Part shown: in pieces, positions 36,937-47,424 of the stretch | How positions within the stretch are numbered: position 1 is the first letter of the stretch | How the letters are laid out: each line of letters begins with the position of its first letter | NCBI RefSeq assembly: GCF_004118675.1 | Contig: NZ_SDHZ01000004.1 | Coordinates: forward strand, 310,001 to 374,000 | Direction: 5' to 3' | Length of the DNA stretch: 64,000 nucleotides | From: Filimonas effusa | GTDB taxonomy: Bacteria > Bacteroidota > Bacteroidia > Chitinophagales > Chitinophagaceae | The notes under the pieces: model-generated | The model's input: only the letters and a program-made list of their open reading frames with translations | The model's database searches: none | Told to the model about the DNA's origin: nothing | Program-made: the position numbers and the translations under genes

Positions 36937-38193
36937 GTGGCAGGCAGGACAAACATATGGGTATATGCACATTGGTTGGGGATGCCGGAACCACAATGCA
37001 TCGGTGTGCTTTCTGCACAGCAGGCTAAGGGTAGAAAAGCTTTTGGTTTTGAGTACGCTAAGGAATGGATGCATTCAAAAGCGCAAATGACACTGGATCC
37101 CGATATATCATGGTATACCGGAATCCAATATCCCAATAATAAAGAAAATTTTGGTGTTTTCATGGATTCCATGCCCGACACCTGGGGAAGGACGCTGATG
37201 AAGCGGCGTGCGGCACAACAGGCGAGGGATGCAGGAAAGCCAGCCCCCAACTTATATGATATTGACTTCTTATTAGGGGTGTATGATGAAAGCCGCATGG
37301 GAGCATTGAGGTTCAAACTTGATCCTGCTGGTCCTTTTCTTGACAACAATAAAACATCGCCAACACCGCACTGGTCTAACGTCAAGGAACTACAACATGC
37401 TGCCGCTATGATTGAATCAGATGATGATAGCGCTGAGACAAAAAAATGGATTGCCATGCTGATTGCCCCCGGGTCTTCATTGGGTGGAGCCCGGCCGAAA
37501 GCAAATATACTTGATGATGAGGGCCACCCCTGGATCGCTAAGTTCCCATCCAATAATGACACTATTGATAAGGGTGCATGGGAATACCTTGCCTATCAAT
37601 TAGCGTTGAATGCGGGCATATATATGACCGAATCACGAATTGAAAAAATTGCCGGTAAGCACCATACCTTTTTTACAAAAAGATTTGACAGGCTGAAAGG
37701 TGAAAGAATACATTTTGCTTCTGCCATGACTATGACCGGTAACAATGAAGATACCATTAAAGAAAATCCAGCCAGTTATCTAGACCTGGCAGAGTTTATA
37801 CAGTATGAAGGGGCTAACAACAAAGCAGATTTACACCAGTTATGGAAACGAATTATTTTCAACATAGCTATTTCTAATACGGATGATCATCTACGCAACC
37901 ATGGTTTTATTATAGCAGACGATGGATGGCAACTCTCTCCAGCTTATGACATCAATCCATCTATAGATAAAGATGGACTTGCCCTCAATATCGACACTGA
38001 TAACAACGCACTTGATGTTACGCTTGCTAAAAGTGTAGGTGCCTATTTTCAATTGGACAACGCGCGAATGGATGAAATTATTGATGAAGTGGCCACAGCA
38101 GTGGGGCAATGGAAAAAGATAGCCGATAACATTGGCATACACAGGACAGAGCAACAAAGAATGGAGGGGGCATTTTTAAATCTGCACAAATAA
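36937..38193 (+). CDS. hipA: HipA-like serine/threonine kinase toxin
   Basis: A 418-residue protein with a GTG start 3 bp after hipB. The N-terminal subdomain (about 1-110) includes FGVFMDSMPDTWGRTLMKRR. The kinase core follows: the Gly-rich ATP loop SSLGGARPKANILDDEG, the lysine in WIAKFPS, YMTESRIEKIAGKHHTFFTK, and the catalytic segment ISNTDDHLRNHGFI with SPAYDINPS (metal-binding Asp). All expected catalytic motifs are present, so it is probably active. HipA kinases phosphorylate aminoacyl-tRNA synthetases such as GltX and cause growth arrest or persistence; the target here is not known. Confidence 0.87.
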   Translation: MAGRTNIWVYAHWLGMPEPQCIGVLSAQQAKGRKAFGFEYAKEWMHSKAQMTLDPDISWYTGIQYPNNKENFGVFMDSMPDTWGRTLMKRRAAQQARDAGKPAPNLYDIDFLLGVYDESRMGALRFKLDPAGPFLDNNKTSPTPHWSNVKELQHAAAMIESDDDSAETKKWIAMLIAPGSSLGGARPKANILDDEGHPWIAKFPSNNDTIDKGAWEYLAYQLALNAGIYMTESRIEKIAGKHHTFFTKRFDRLKGERIHFASAMTMTGNNEDTIKENPASYLDLAEFIQYEGANNKADLHQLWKRIIFNIAISNTDDHLRNHGFIIADDGWQLSPAYDINPSIDKDGLALNIDTDNNALDVTLAKSVGAYFQLDNARMDEIIDEVATAVGQWKKIADNIGIHRTEQQRMEGAFLNLHK

Positions 38194-38341
38194 ACCATGC
38201 CTGCCGATTTCAACGATAACCGTTTGGTCCCTCCGCATTTTTGGGTCGGGTAGTTGTATATTTTAAAAAATCATCTTCCACTATGCAGCACTTAAATTTT
38301 GTTTTACAAAAAACAGTACAATTGGCCCGTAAACAAAAAAC

Positions 38342-39073
38342 ATGGCCAAACAAACAGGTCCCGTTATCTGGGAAAAAACCATAGGTCCCGTCTCTTTTTA
38401 CAAGAGATGCGGCGTTGGCTGTGTACGTATGAAAAGCAACCTTACCACCGAACGCTGGCGCTCCGACCCCGTCTTCGCAGGAAGCCGCAAAAGCGCCGCC
38501 CGTCTGGCGCTGGCTGCTACACTCGCCAGTGCTTTCTATCAAACCATTCCGGAACAGCACCGCAACTATCCCCACTACAAACAGCTCGTGGGCGTAGCGC
38601 AGCATATGTTCTGCAAAGGATATGATATACAACAAGTAAACAAAGTCCTGCATTTCACCATTAGCCGCTACCTCCGTAAACTGGAGGCCGCAAACCCCAA
38701 CAGGAAACCCGTGCGGTCTCCTTTCGCAGCAATACATTCACTGAAAACCAAACCCGTATTTACGAAGGCGGTGCGGCATCAACTGGCAGCGCCACAGGTC
38801 AGAACCATAGCTGCCAATAGCGCCGCCTTCAAACAATGGCCCGTAATAATGCCACCCCGTGGCAGCCCAACCAGTATTACCGGCTATTGCCAAGGAACAT
38901 CCGCGCTGCTATCCCATTCTGCCATCTGCTCTCTAATGGCAAGCCTCTCCATGTCCCTACCTGCTCAATCGGCTACTCTATTCCCGGATGCAACCCCAAA
39001 AACACCAGAAAAACATCCGGAAAACATTCCAGGTAACAATTTTTTGCCCTTCGGCTTCCTTATAGTCCCATAA
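38342..39073 (+). CDS. Uncharacterised protein of a Chitinophagaceae-type family
   Basis: A 243-residue protein. Its start (KQTGPVIWEKTIGPVSFYKR, then GCVRMKSNLTTERWRSDPVF) has the shape of a family common in Chitinophaga relatives, with 'MAKQxGxxxxxGTIGxxxFYK' followed by 'R..S.L...R...DP.F', whose function is unknown to me. A helical middle section follows (LALAATLASAFYQTIPEQHR), then a low-complexity tail rich in Pro, Ser and Thr (SLSMSLPAQSATLFPDATPK). There is no signal peptide. The tail looks unconserved. No partner genes are visible: hipBA lies upstream and pbpC converges from downstream. Confidence 0.5.
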   Translation: MAKQTGPVIWEKTIGPVSFYKRCGVGCVRMKSNLTTERWRSDPVFAGSRKSAARLALAATLASAFYQTIPEQHRNYPHYKQLVGVAQHMFCKGYDIQQVNKVLHFTISRYLRKLEAANPNRKPVRSPFAAIHSLKTKPVFTKAVRHQLAAPQVRTIAANSAAFKQWPVIMPPRGSPTSITGYCQGTSALLSHSAICSLMASLSMSLPAQSATLFPDATPKTPEKHPENIPGNNFLPFGFLIVP

Positions 39074-39246
39074 AACAACCGTCTCCGCCCATCTACGAAG
39101 AACTACGCTTTAAATAAGAACGATAAATATACTCAAGAGCTTCTCTAAGCGAACAACTCTCCACCCACTCCCCAGGTCTTCAACTGGATCCAAAACGGGA
39201 GATACATTTTTTCAATAGTTTCCGCCAAACCATTCCTCTTCCATAG

Positions 39247-41601
39247 CTACCTGCTCCCCTCCACCCTAAACGATCTTGTTACCGATTCGCCGCTTTCATC
39301 CACCACGGTTATCGTATGCGGCCCTTCGCTGGGGTTGAGGGCTATTTTGTGAAATTGCCGGGTGGTGCCTACAAACTGCTCATCGAGGTGCCAGTATAGA
39401 ACACTGTTTGCGTTGCGATGTGTTGCTGAGAAAATGGTGTTTCCTTTCTCTCCTGATATTTCACGGGGGATAAAGATAACAGCCCCTTCTTCGGGATATA
39501 CCAGTTCCAGTGGTTTATTCGTCTCTGCATTACAGCCCGGCATGAACGGCGGCAGCGGCTTATAATCTGTATGATGCTGCTTGTAATAATACTCCATGGT
39601 GGGGGGCAGCACAAACCAGGAGGGATGCTGCATATCTGCCGGCGATTCGCAGTTGGCGGTAACGCGGTAGGTACCTGTTTTATCGAGGTGTATGCTCCTG
39701 TGATAAGGACAAACAGCGGCATTGATGGCACTGGCCGATACCAGCATGGTGTCGGCGGTAAGGCAATCAGGTCCGGCCTTGTAGCCCGACTGACGGCAGA
39801 TGGGTAAATAAATAAACCCTGATTGCGGCGGATCGAACCACTGTGACGCAGGGAGTATCCTGAAGATATCAAACAACACAGGAGCCGCTGTATTAATACC
39901 CGTTAAACCCGGACGGCCCTCGCCGGAGGTATTACCAACCCACACGACTACACAATACTTTGGGGTAACGCCAATGGCCCAGCCATCCCTGAAACCGAAG
40001 CTGGTGCCCGTTTTCCAGGCTATCCGCTGCGCCGATCCGAATAATCCCCACAGCCCCTCCTCGCCGGGACGCATTACTTCCGTCATGGCATTGAACATAT
40101 GCCATAACGCAGGATAATCAAACAGGCTGCCTTCGTTTGCCCGCTCCTCATTCGTTTTTTCCTTCTCCGGTTCTGCCGCCTGGTCGCCTGTCGTTCTGCC
40201 GTCTATCTTCGGCATAAACCAATCGGCGCTGTTCCATTTACCCTTGTTTTTGGCGGCGTGTTTGTACATGCGGGCCATGCTGCTGTATACGCCGGCCAGC
40301 TCAAAGGGCGTTACTTCACAGCCGCCGAGGATGAGGCTCATGCCGTAGAAGTCGGCAGGATGCGAGAGGGTGGTAATGCCGCATTGTTTAAGCACATTGT
40401 AGAAGCGGGGATACTTATACTGCTGCAGCATTTTAACGGCAGGGATATTGAGGCTTCGTGCCAGCGCCCTGTTGGCGGGAACGGCGCCATCGTAACCCAG
40501 GTCGAAGTTCTGAGGAGTGTAGCCGTTGAAGCGGGTGGGTATATCAGGAACCAGCTGCCGGGGCAGGAAACGGCCCTCTGTTAACAGCGATGCGTACAGG
40601 ATGGGCTTTAATGTACTGCCGGGACTGCGTGGCGCGGCCAATACATCTACATGACTTTCCAGGGAGGAGTCTGATGGCTGGTAAATGTTGCCGGTGTAGG
40701 TAAGCACGTTGCCCGTTTCCACTTCTACCACCATGGCGGCGATATTGTTGATCTGGCTGCCTCTTAACGCGGCGTGGTGTTGCTGTAACAGCATGTTCAC
40801 CCGTTCCTGCAGTTGTATGTCTATCGTTGTTTGTAAGCCGGTGCTGTTATAGGCATCAGTATGACTGTAATAAATTTTTTTAAAACGTTCGAGCAGGTGT
40901 GGCGTGATCTGCGGTAATGCCTGCGGTGCGCCGGGTAAAGGCTCCTGCATGGCCAGCATGCAGGTGGTGCTGTCGATGGTTTTATTGGCCAGCAGCTTTT
41001 CCAGCAGGGCATTTCTTTTATTCAGCAACAGGGTCCTGTTCTTGCCGGGGTGTATCACCGAAGGGGCATTGGGTAATACAGCCAGGGCTGCCATTTCGCC
41101 CCAGCTGAGCTGTGCGGCGTTGCGGCCATAGTAACGCCAGGCGGCTGCATCCAGTCCTACTACGTTGCTTCCGAAAGGGGCATTGCTGGCGTATAGTGCG
41201 AGGATCGTCTTTTTGCGATGGGTGCATTCTAATCGCACCGCCTGAATGGCTTCCACCATTTTGTTCCAGATGTTGCGGCTGTGAGGGCCGCGGCTGAGGC
41301 GCATGACCTGCATGGTGAGGGTGCTGCCGCCACTAACGGTTCTGCTGCCTTTCAGGTTCTGTACAACAGCTCTGCCAATGGCAAGCGCATCTACGCCGGG
41401 ATGATAAAAGAATCGTTTGTCTTCAAAAGCAACGATGCATTTCTCGAATTTCTCCGGTACCTCTTTGTTATAAGGAAAACGCCATTGCCCATCGGATGCG
41501 ATAGCCGCATTAAGAAGGTTGCCCTCCTTATCGGTTAATACAAAACTGGTGGGTTTTGTAAAAAGCCGCGAAGGAAGGCAAAACCAAAAGCAGATCAACA
41601 A
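39247..41601 (-). CDS. pbpC: Penicillin-binding protein 1C (bifunctional glycosyltransferase/transpeptidase)
   Basis: A 784-residue inner-membrane protein with three domains. The GT51 glycosyltransferase carries EDKRFFYHPGVDALAIGRAV, then GGSTLTMQVMRLSRG. The transpeptidase carries SPGSTLKPILYASLL (Ser nucleophile), SLN near 400 and the KTGT motif in AQRIAWKTGTSFGFRDGWA. The C-terminal PBP1C domain ends VTRSFRVEGSR. It follows the alpha-2-macroglobulin gene, the usual pbpC-yfhM pairing. The start is uncertain. The only in-frame start is TTG 41601, inside the membrane anchor, but the frame is open upstream through ITKKKKIIIAIAAVLLICFW. An ATG at 41662-41660 overlaps the previous stop (TAATG) in another frame, suggesting a one-base indel near the start. 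Confidence 0.92.
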   Translation of the reverse strand: MLICFWFCLPSRLFTKPTSFVLTDKEGNLLNAAIASDGQWRFPYNKEVPEKFEKCIVAFEDKRFFYHPGVDALAIGRAVVQNLKGSRTVSGGSTLTMQVMRLSRGPHSRNIWNKMVEAIQAVRLECTHRKKTILALYASNAPFGSNVVGLDAAAWRYYGRNAAQLSWGEMAALAVLPNAPSVIHPGKNRTLLLNKRNALLEKLLANKTIDSTTCMLAMQEPLPGAPQALPQITPHLLERFKKIYYSHTDAYNSTGLQTTIDIQLQERVNMLLQQHHAALRGSQINNIAAMVVEVETGNVLTYTGNIYQPSDSSLESHVDVLAAPRSPGSTLKPILYASLLTEGRFLPRQLVPDIPTRFNGYTPQNFDLGYDGAVPANRALARSLNIPAVKMLQQYKYPRFYNVLKQCGITTLSHPADFYGMSLILGGCEVTPFELAGVYSSMARMYKHAAKNKGKWNSADWFMPKIDGRTTGDQAAEPEKEKTNEERANEGSLFDYPALWHMFNAMTEVMRPGEEGLWGLFGSAQRIAWKTGTSFGFRDGWAIGVTPKYCVVVWVGNTSGEGRPGLTGINTAAPVLFDIFRILPASQWFDPPQSGFIYLPICRQSGYKAGPDCLTADTMLVSASAINAAVCPYHRSIHLDKTGTYRVTANCESPADMQHPSWFVLPPTMEYYYKQHHTDYKPLPPFMPGCNAETNKPLELVYPEEGAVIFIPREISGEKGNTIFSATHRNANSVLYWHLDEQFVGTTRQFHKIALNPSEGPHTITVVDESGESVTRSFRVEGSR

Positions 41602-41661
41602 TACTGCTGCTATCGCTATTATTATTTTCTTCTTCTTAGTGATAAAATGTTTGTTTATACA

Positions 41662-44600
41662 TTATTCAGTTACCGTTACCCACTTGCCTTCTACGCCGCC
41701 ACTTAACGTGTAGTCGTACATAGCTTCGCAATATACGCCAGGCCAGTAGTATTTACCGGGATAAGCCGCGTTCAGCTGTACATAATAAGTCACCGATTCG
41801 CCCTGGCGAAGATCGAAATAATGATATACCCTGTCATCACGGATATCCATATAAGACGAAGGGGACGATTTATAACTGCCTTCGCTGTTATAGAGGCGGG
41901 TATTCAATATTTCCCATCCACTGGGGAAGATCTGTGCTAACGCCATGTTGCTGTACATGCCACGCTGGCCAGGGTTCGTAACAGTTACTTTGGCAACAAA
42001 GTCTGTTCCCTGTTTGATGGCTGTTGGATCAATGGACTGGCCGCTGCTGGTGAGGTAGCTTACATTCACCTGTAATACGGCGGGGTTATTATTTACAGGT
42101 ACCGGAGTGGTTGCCAGCGGTTGTCCCTGGTTAATCACACGCACGTATAATACATTATTCCCCTTGTTGCTTAACTGCACTTGTCCTTTCCCGTTTTGCC
42201 AGTTGACAGCAGTTTGCGTTACCGGGCTGTTGCTGTTGATAGTGGTGGACTTGCCGTTGATGCTGATGGTTGCTTTTATTTTTTGTCCATTGGAATTGGC
42301 GCCGCTGTACTTCGCGATGGCGATAAGGGAGTAAGCAGTTGTTTGCGTGCTGTACCAGGTTTCCTGTGATAGCTGTGAAGCTATCTGGCGAACAAGCTGG
42401 TCGGCTTCTCCCTTACGTCCCATTTGCGTTAAGGTTTCCAGTACCATCGCCTGGTCGCGCAGGCTGCTGCCGAAAGTAGCGCCTGGTGTTGTTCTTGCCG
42501 GGAAACTCACCGGTAAACCGGAGATGAGTTGTAACGCCACCTTTGTTTGTCCTGCAAGGTGATAAGCTGCTGCGAGCCGCCATTTGGCTTCCGGCGTCAG
42601 GAACTTGAATTCTTTTAAGCGGTTCATGGCCCCTGTTTCCGGTGCTTTGGCCAATGCCAGCAGGTACAGGCGGTAAGCCTGTGTAAGATCGGTGCCATAC
42701 CAGGCGGCAGAAGTAACATTCCACCCGGCTGCTTTGCTGCGCTCATAACTTCTCCATTGCTGCAGGAGCTGGCTGGGTACATTATATCCCCTGGCCTGCG
42801 CTTCGAGCAGGAAATGACCTGCATAGTTGGTACCCCATTCATCGCTGTTGCCATAACCCGGCCAGTAGCTGAAGCCGCCATCAGGCGCCTGGAAATTCTG
42901 CAGCTTCTGGATGGCAACTTTTACATGCCTGTCTATATCGCGTTTTTGCGTTTCATTCAATTCCAGTAATTGTCCCAACACCAGTTGCGGGAATGCCGAT
43001 GAGGTCGTTTGTTCCACACAACCGTGCGGATAGTTTACCAGGTAACTTAACCGCTTTTGCAGGTTCATGGCAGGAAGGCTCGATACTTCAACAACGGCTT
43101 TGGAAGTATTGCCGGCGCCGATAATAGCGACGGTGTTGTTCCAGTTCTGACCAGACTGTACCGTACCTTCAGTTACCTGTGTGGTATAGGGGTTGGCATT
43201 GCGGATATCGATCTCTGTTTCATAAACGGTTTGCTCGTTACCACTCGACGCGGTAATGGTGAAATTGCCGATACCTGTATTTGCTTTTACCCTTGCATTG
43301 AAGTACACCTGGCGTTCTCCTGTTCCTGCGAAGCTTACCGTTTGTGTGCCGCTGGCTTCAATGAACGGATTGCTCTTAATGCTTAAGTTAACATTCCTGA
43401 TATGGTTTTCTGTTGCGAAAACAGTAACGGGTATTTTAACCTCTTCAAGCGGGCCAAGCACCCGTGGCAGGGTTGCCAATAACATCAGCGGCTTTTTCAC
43501 CGTAACGCTTTTCTCGGCCATGCCATAGGCAAGGCCTTTGCCCGGGTCGCCCGCAGCAATGACCATAGCTCTTACGCTACCCATATACGATGGCAGTTTA
43601 AACTGGTGTGTTTTGCCGCTGCCGGAGAAGGGGCCGAGGAATTGCACTACCGGCTTGAAGCGGTTGGCTCTTCTTGTTTTGGAAGCCAGCTCCCCTTCGC
43701 CGTCGCCACCTATGGTCAAGATCCTTTCCAGCTGTCCGCCCCATGCGCCTATCACTTCATCATACAAATCCCAGCTTTTCACACCCAGCGCTTCTTTGGC
43801 GAAGAAGGCACTATGCGGATCAGGCGTTTTAAAACGGGTAAGATCGAGCAGCCCTTCGTCGACGATGGCGATAACATAACTCATCTTTTTGCCGTTTGCT
43901 TCCGATACGGTGATATTCACCGGCTGCTCCGGCCTGATAACATCAGCCATCTTTATAACCGGTTTCAGGTAGGTGTTCTTATCTTCTATGGTAATGGGTA
44001 ATACGCCATACATACGGATAGGGCGGTCGTTGACGGTTTGAGCATGTGGTTGCAACAGGCTCACGTTGGCGTAAATATTAGGCGCCATTTCCTTCTCCGC
44101 GGTGAAGGAGAAATGGGTTTGTCCCTTTTCCGTTTTTACCCAATGCGTCTTTAATACTTTGCTGCCGTTTTCAATGCTGATGAGCGCACGTCCGCCGGCA
44201 CTGCTTGGAATGGTGAGCGTAATTTTATCGCCCGCCTGGTATTTTTCTTTGTCTGCCGTAAACGATAACATTGCTGCTGCCGAGGCATTGGAATTATCGC
44301 CCCTGCTTTGCCAGCCATAGTCATCGGCATAGAAGGTTTTACCCGTCGTATGCCCGCTGCGTAAATCACGAACCAGTACCAGGTAACGGCCCCAGTTCTC
44401 AGCGCCGATCTTGATGTCGTAACCGCCTTTACCATTGGTAATGGCAATGGTTTCTTCTTTTACCAGCTTGTTATAACTGTCTTGTGTAAAGTTGGTAAGG
44501 TCGCCGCCGGAATGATCCCACCACCAGCGCCATTGAATTTTATACAATTCTATTTTAAGCGTGCTGGTGCCTGGCATGGCATTACCCCTGGTATCAACAT

Positions 44601-47214
44601 CGGCGATATCGAGCCGGTGTGTTTTGCCTGTTTGCAGGTAACCCCAGGTTTTATCGCCTTCAGGAATGCGTATGCCTGCATAAGAAGCATAAGGGTTAAA
44701 AGGCATGGCAACATTATCGATACTGAAGTTACCGCCTGGCTCAAATACTTTCACCACCAGGTTGGCCAGCAACTGGCCGGGCGCCTGCTCGCCGCTTTCA
44801 AAGGCGGGGTTGATGGCGGCCTTTCCTTCTGCACTTAAAGCACCATCGAAAATGGTTTTGCTTTGCGTGGTAAAAGAGCTGGTAGGGTTATCGAATACAT
44901 AGTCTTTGAACTTGGGAAAACTGGTGGGTTTCTTATACAGCTGTGCGTCTACGCGTGCTTTCAGGTTTTCGGCAGTGGCGCCAAATAACCAGCGGGCGCT
45001 GAGTGTGGCGTTTACATTTGCATTTTTACCCAACGCCTCGATGCCGCCGAAGTCGAGGTCTATTTTCAGGCGGTTGGGCATCACCGTTTCAATCTTCAGT
45101 CTTTTCTCGAAAGTAGCGCCGCCAAGTTTTACCTTACAAAGCCAGTTGCCGGTAGGGGCGTCAACATCGGTTGCGGTTTTAAATACATTGAAACCATCGC
45201 CGGCATTGGGTTGTACCATCCGTTTGTAAAGTTGTCCGCGTGGCGATACCAGTTCCATTTCAACAGGATGTCCATCGGGTAACTGGTGGTCTTTGTCCTG
45301 TATAATGCAGCTCAGGAACAAGCTGTCGCCGGGGCGCCATACACCACGCTCTCCGAAGATGAATCCTTTGATGCCATTTTTTACTTCAGCACCGTCGACA
45401 TCGAACCTGCTCAGCGGAAGTGTGTTGCCTTCGTCTAATTTGAGATAGCTTTTTTCTTCTCCTTTTTTAGCTATGAGCAGGAAAGGCCTGCGTGTAATGG
45501 GCAGCAGCGCCAACCCGTCTTTGTCGGTAGTGCCGGAGCCTATCACCTGTTGCTGGAAATCGAGCACCTTCAGTTCTACCTCGCCCATGGGATCGGTGCT
45601 GAGGATGTTGTTTACGGCAACAAACAGGCTGTTGTTATTGCGTTTGGCTGTTAAGCCAATATTGGTGGCCAGGATATTGCGGCTGGCAAAACGTTCTTTG
45701 TTGAAGTAACTGCGGGAGCAGGGATTGTCGCGTTGTTCCCAGTTATAACCATAAGGATAATAGGTATCGTAACGGCGCCAGAAGGCATCGTCTTCATCTA
45801 CATTATTTTCATCGTCGCCATAGTAATAATCGTAGTCCTCTTCTTCATTGTTCTCTTTTTTGTCATCCGTAACCTGCTGGCAGGTATACAGCGAGTATTC
45901 GGGCTTAAAGCCTATGAACACGCGGTAGATAGCGCCGGGTTCGGTTTTTACATATTTATCTATGTCGAGCGAGAAGCGGTTTTTACGATGCAGGTTCAAT
46001 GACGGATCGTTGTCGAGTTTAATAGTAGCCTGTACCAGCGGTTTGGCTACACGGCGTAGTTCCTGCTCGCCATCGAGATTGTTGCGTTGCAGGAATTGAA
46101 GTATATTGTTCTCATAGATCTTTATAATGGAAACGTCTACTGCCTTCAGGTTAATGGCATCGAAAGGCAAAACCAGTTTGCCGGTGCTGTTGGGCAGGAT
46201 CTCGCCGCGGCCATAAATTTTAACGGAGGGAAGCCTGTTTTCAAAGAAAACATTGGCGGAAAAAGCTGTCTCTAATTTTTCTTCCCACTGATTGCGTATG
46301 CCGGGGTGCACCGCTACGGTATAATCGCCGTCGAGTTTGCCGGAGGAATACACCTTCACTTCGCTGCCCAATATAGTATAACTCAATTCTTCCTGGTTGC
46401 TGATGTTGATGAGGCCATCGAGTGTTTGTCCTATGGCAAGCATATCGCTGAACTGTACCAGTGCATATTGCTCTTCGGCCTGCACCGCTTTAATGTCAAG
46501 CACCTTGAAATCGCCGATGGCAGGAATGGCGATATCCTTGCTGTCTTTTTGCCGGGCGTTGATGGCGCTGCCGTCCCATTGCAGCGAAAGATTGCCGGCG
46601 TTGTTACTGCGGTTGATGGGGGTAATAACAAAGCCATGCGTTTTATTGGGATCGTTATGTTGCCAGGTGATCTTAGCGGCGCTGCCATTTACGGCAACCT
46701 GGAGCATCTTTTCCACTTTGGCGCCTTCTTCCACATCGGCGGTGATGATCTGCCCGCTGAAGCTCATCTCTGTTTTATTGAGGGCGCGCAAACCATTTTC
46801 CTGTACTTCAAATGCAGGTTTTATCGTCTGGATATTAAACTTAAACTCTTTGTAATCGCCGGGTACTTTCATGACCTTATCGAGCCTGAAATTCACTTCA
46901 TACAATTCATCGGGTTTCAGTTCTTTTGCCGGTTTAAATTCAATGGTACGTGCATCGGTCCAGTAAGCATTGCCTTCTACTGCAGGGGAGAAGCTGAACA
47001 GCGCTTCCTTTATATTTTCGTTAAGCGTATGCGTAGTAGCGGCATCCGCGGCCAATTGAATGCGGATGGTGCTCTTTTTCGAAACCACACCAGCGCTATA
47101 CGCATTGATATACTGGCTGAAGGCAGGGTTTACTTTTACAAGTTGCTTCTTGTTTGTACAGGCGCAGAATATAAAACACACAAAGGTGAGCGCAAAGAGG
47201 AAGGTAGCTTTCAT
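41662..47214 (-). CDS. Alpha-2-macroglobulin family lipoprotein
   Basis: An 1850-residue lipoprotein with a signal peptide and a lipobox ending at Cys19 (FIFCAC). An MG1-like N-terminal domain and several macroglobulin domains follow, including FGERGVWRPGDSLFLSCIIQ. An acidic/Tyr-rich insert (NNEEEDYDYYYGDDENN) lies near residue 450. The thioester-type site is NYPHGCVEQTTSSAFPQL, the bacterial CxEQ form rather than CGEQ, followed by an alpha-helical thioester domain (GGFSYWPGYGNSDEWGTNYA). Bacterial alpha-2-macroglobulins are thought to trap proteases in the periplasm and guard the wall-repair enzyme PBP1C. The next gene on this strand is pbpC, overlapping the stop by TAATG, which supports this pairing. 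Confidence 0.93.
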   Translation of the reverse strand: MKATFLFALTFVCFIFCACTNKKQLVKVNPAFSQYINAYSAGVVSKKSTIRIQLAADAATTHTLNENIKEALFSFSPAVEGNAYWTDARTIEFKPAKELKPDELYEVNFRLDKVMKVPGDYKEFKFNIQTIKPAFEVQENGLRALNKTEMSFSGQIITADVEEGAKVEKMLQVAVNGSAAKITWQHNDPNKTHGFVITPINRSNNAGNLSLQWDGSAINARQKDSKDIAIPAIGDFKVLDIKAVQAEEQYALVQFSDMLAIGQTLDGLINISNQEELSYTILGSEVKVYSSGKLDGDYTVAVHPGIRNQWEEKLETAFSANVFFENRLPSVKIYGRGEILPNSTGKLVLPFDAINLKAVDVSIIKIYENNILQFLQRNNLDGEQELRRVAKPLVQATIKLDNDPSLNLHRKNRFSLDIDKYVKTEPGAIYRVFIGFKPEYSLYTCQQVTDDKKENNEEEDYDYYYGDDENNVDEDDAFWRRYDTYYPYGYNWEQRDNPCSRSYFNKERFASRNILATNIGLTAKRNNNSLFVAVNNILSTDPMGEVELKVLDFQQQVIGSGTTDKDGLALLPITRRPFLLIAKKGEEKSYLKLDEGNTLPLSRFDVDGAEVKNGIKGFIFGERGVWRPGDSLFLSCIIQDKDHQLPDGHPVEMELVSPRGQLYKRMVQPNAGDGFNVFKTATDVDAPTGNWLCKVKLGGATFEKRLKIETVMPNRLKIDLDFGGIEALGKNANVNATLSARWLFGATAENLKARVDAQLYKKPTSFPKFKDYVFDNPTSSFTTQSKTIFDGALSAEGKAAINPAFESGEQAPGQLLANLVVKVFEPGGNFSIDNVAMPFNPYASYAGIRIPEGDKTWGYLQTGKTHRLDIADVDTRGNAMPGTSTLKIELYKIQWRWWWDHSGGDLTNFTQDSYNKLVKEETIAITNGKGGYDIKIGAENWGRYLVLVRDLRSGHTTGKTFYADDYGWQSRGDNSNASAAAMLSFTADKEKYQAGDKITLTIPSSAGGRALISIENGSKVLKTHWVKTEKGQTHFSFTAEKEMAPNIYANVSLLQPHAQTVNDRPIRMYGVLPITIEDKNTYLKPVIKMADVIRPEQPVNITVSEANGKKMSYVIAIVDEGLLDLTRFKTPDPHSAFFAKEALGVKSWDLYDEVIGAWGGQLERILTIGGDGEGELASKTRRANRFKPVVQFLGPFSGSGKTHQFKLPSYMGSVRAMVIAAGDPGKGLAYGMAEKSVTVKKPLMLLATLPRVLGPLEEVKIPVTVFATENHIRNVNLSIKSNPFIEASGTQTVSFAGTGERQVYFNARVKANTGIGNFTITASSGNEQTVYETEIDIRNANPYTTQVTEGTVQSGQNWNNTVAIIGAGNTSKAVVEVSSLPAMNLQKRLSYLVNYPHGCVEQTTSSAFPQLVLGQLLELNETQKRDIDRHVKVAIQKLQNFQAPDGGFSYWPGYGNSDEWGTNYAGHFLLEAQARGYNVPSQLLQQWRSYERSKAAGWNVTSAAWYGTDLTQAYRLYLLALAKAPETGAMNRLKEFKFLTPEAKWRLAAAYHLAGQTKVALQLISGLPVSFPARTTPGATFGSSLRDQAMVLETLTQMGRKGEADQLVRQIASQLSQETWYSTQTTAYSLIAIAKYSGANSNGQKIKATISINGKSTTINSNSPVTQTAVNWQNGKGQVQLSNKGNNVLYVRVINQGQPLATTPVPVNNNPAVLQVNVSYLTSSGQSIDPTAIKQGTDFVAKVTVTNPGQRGMYSNMALAQIFPSGWEILNTRLYNSEGSYKSSPSSYMDIRDDRVYHYFDLRQGESVTYYVQLNAAYPGKYYWPGVYCEAMYDYTLSGGVEGKWVTVTE

Positions 47215-47424
47215 ACGTGTCCTAATATATTATAGACTGAAAATAAGGAAATTAAACCAGATGTTTTTATTTGTTCCGCCTACCTTTTCCCATTTGTCCG
47301 TTGTTTATATTTCTCTTATGAATAATGCCTTTTATAGTTGGCGAAAGCTGTCATGGAATTTTTCGTTCCTTGTTTGGGTGAGCGTTGCGAACGGAAAATT
47401 TCATGTACGTTTGAAAGAAAAAGT

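Noticed and set aside
38283-38384. A 33-codon plus-strand frame overlapping the start of the gene at 38342
   Set aside because: It overlaps a longer frame with a family-like N-terminus and has no distinct features.
46306-47235. A 309-codon plus-strand open frame opposite the alpha-2-macroglobulin gene
   Set aside because: It is fully antisense to a strongly supported gene, is rich in His, Phe and Cys, as expected of a complement frame, and has no recognisable domain.
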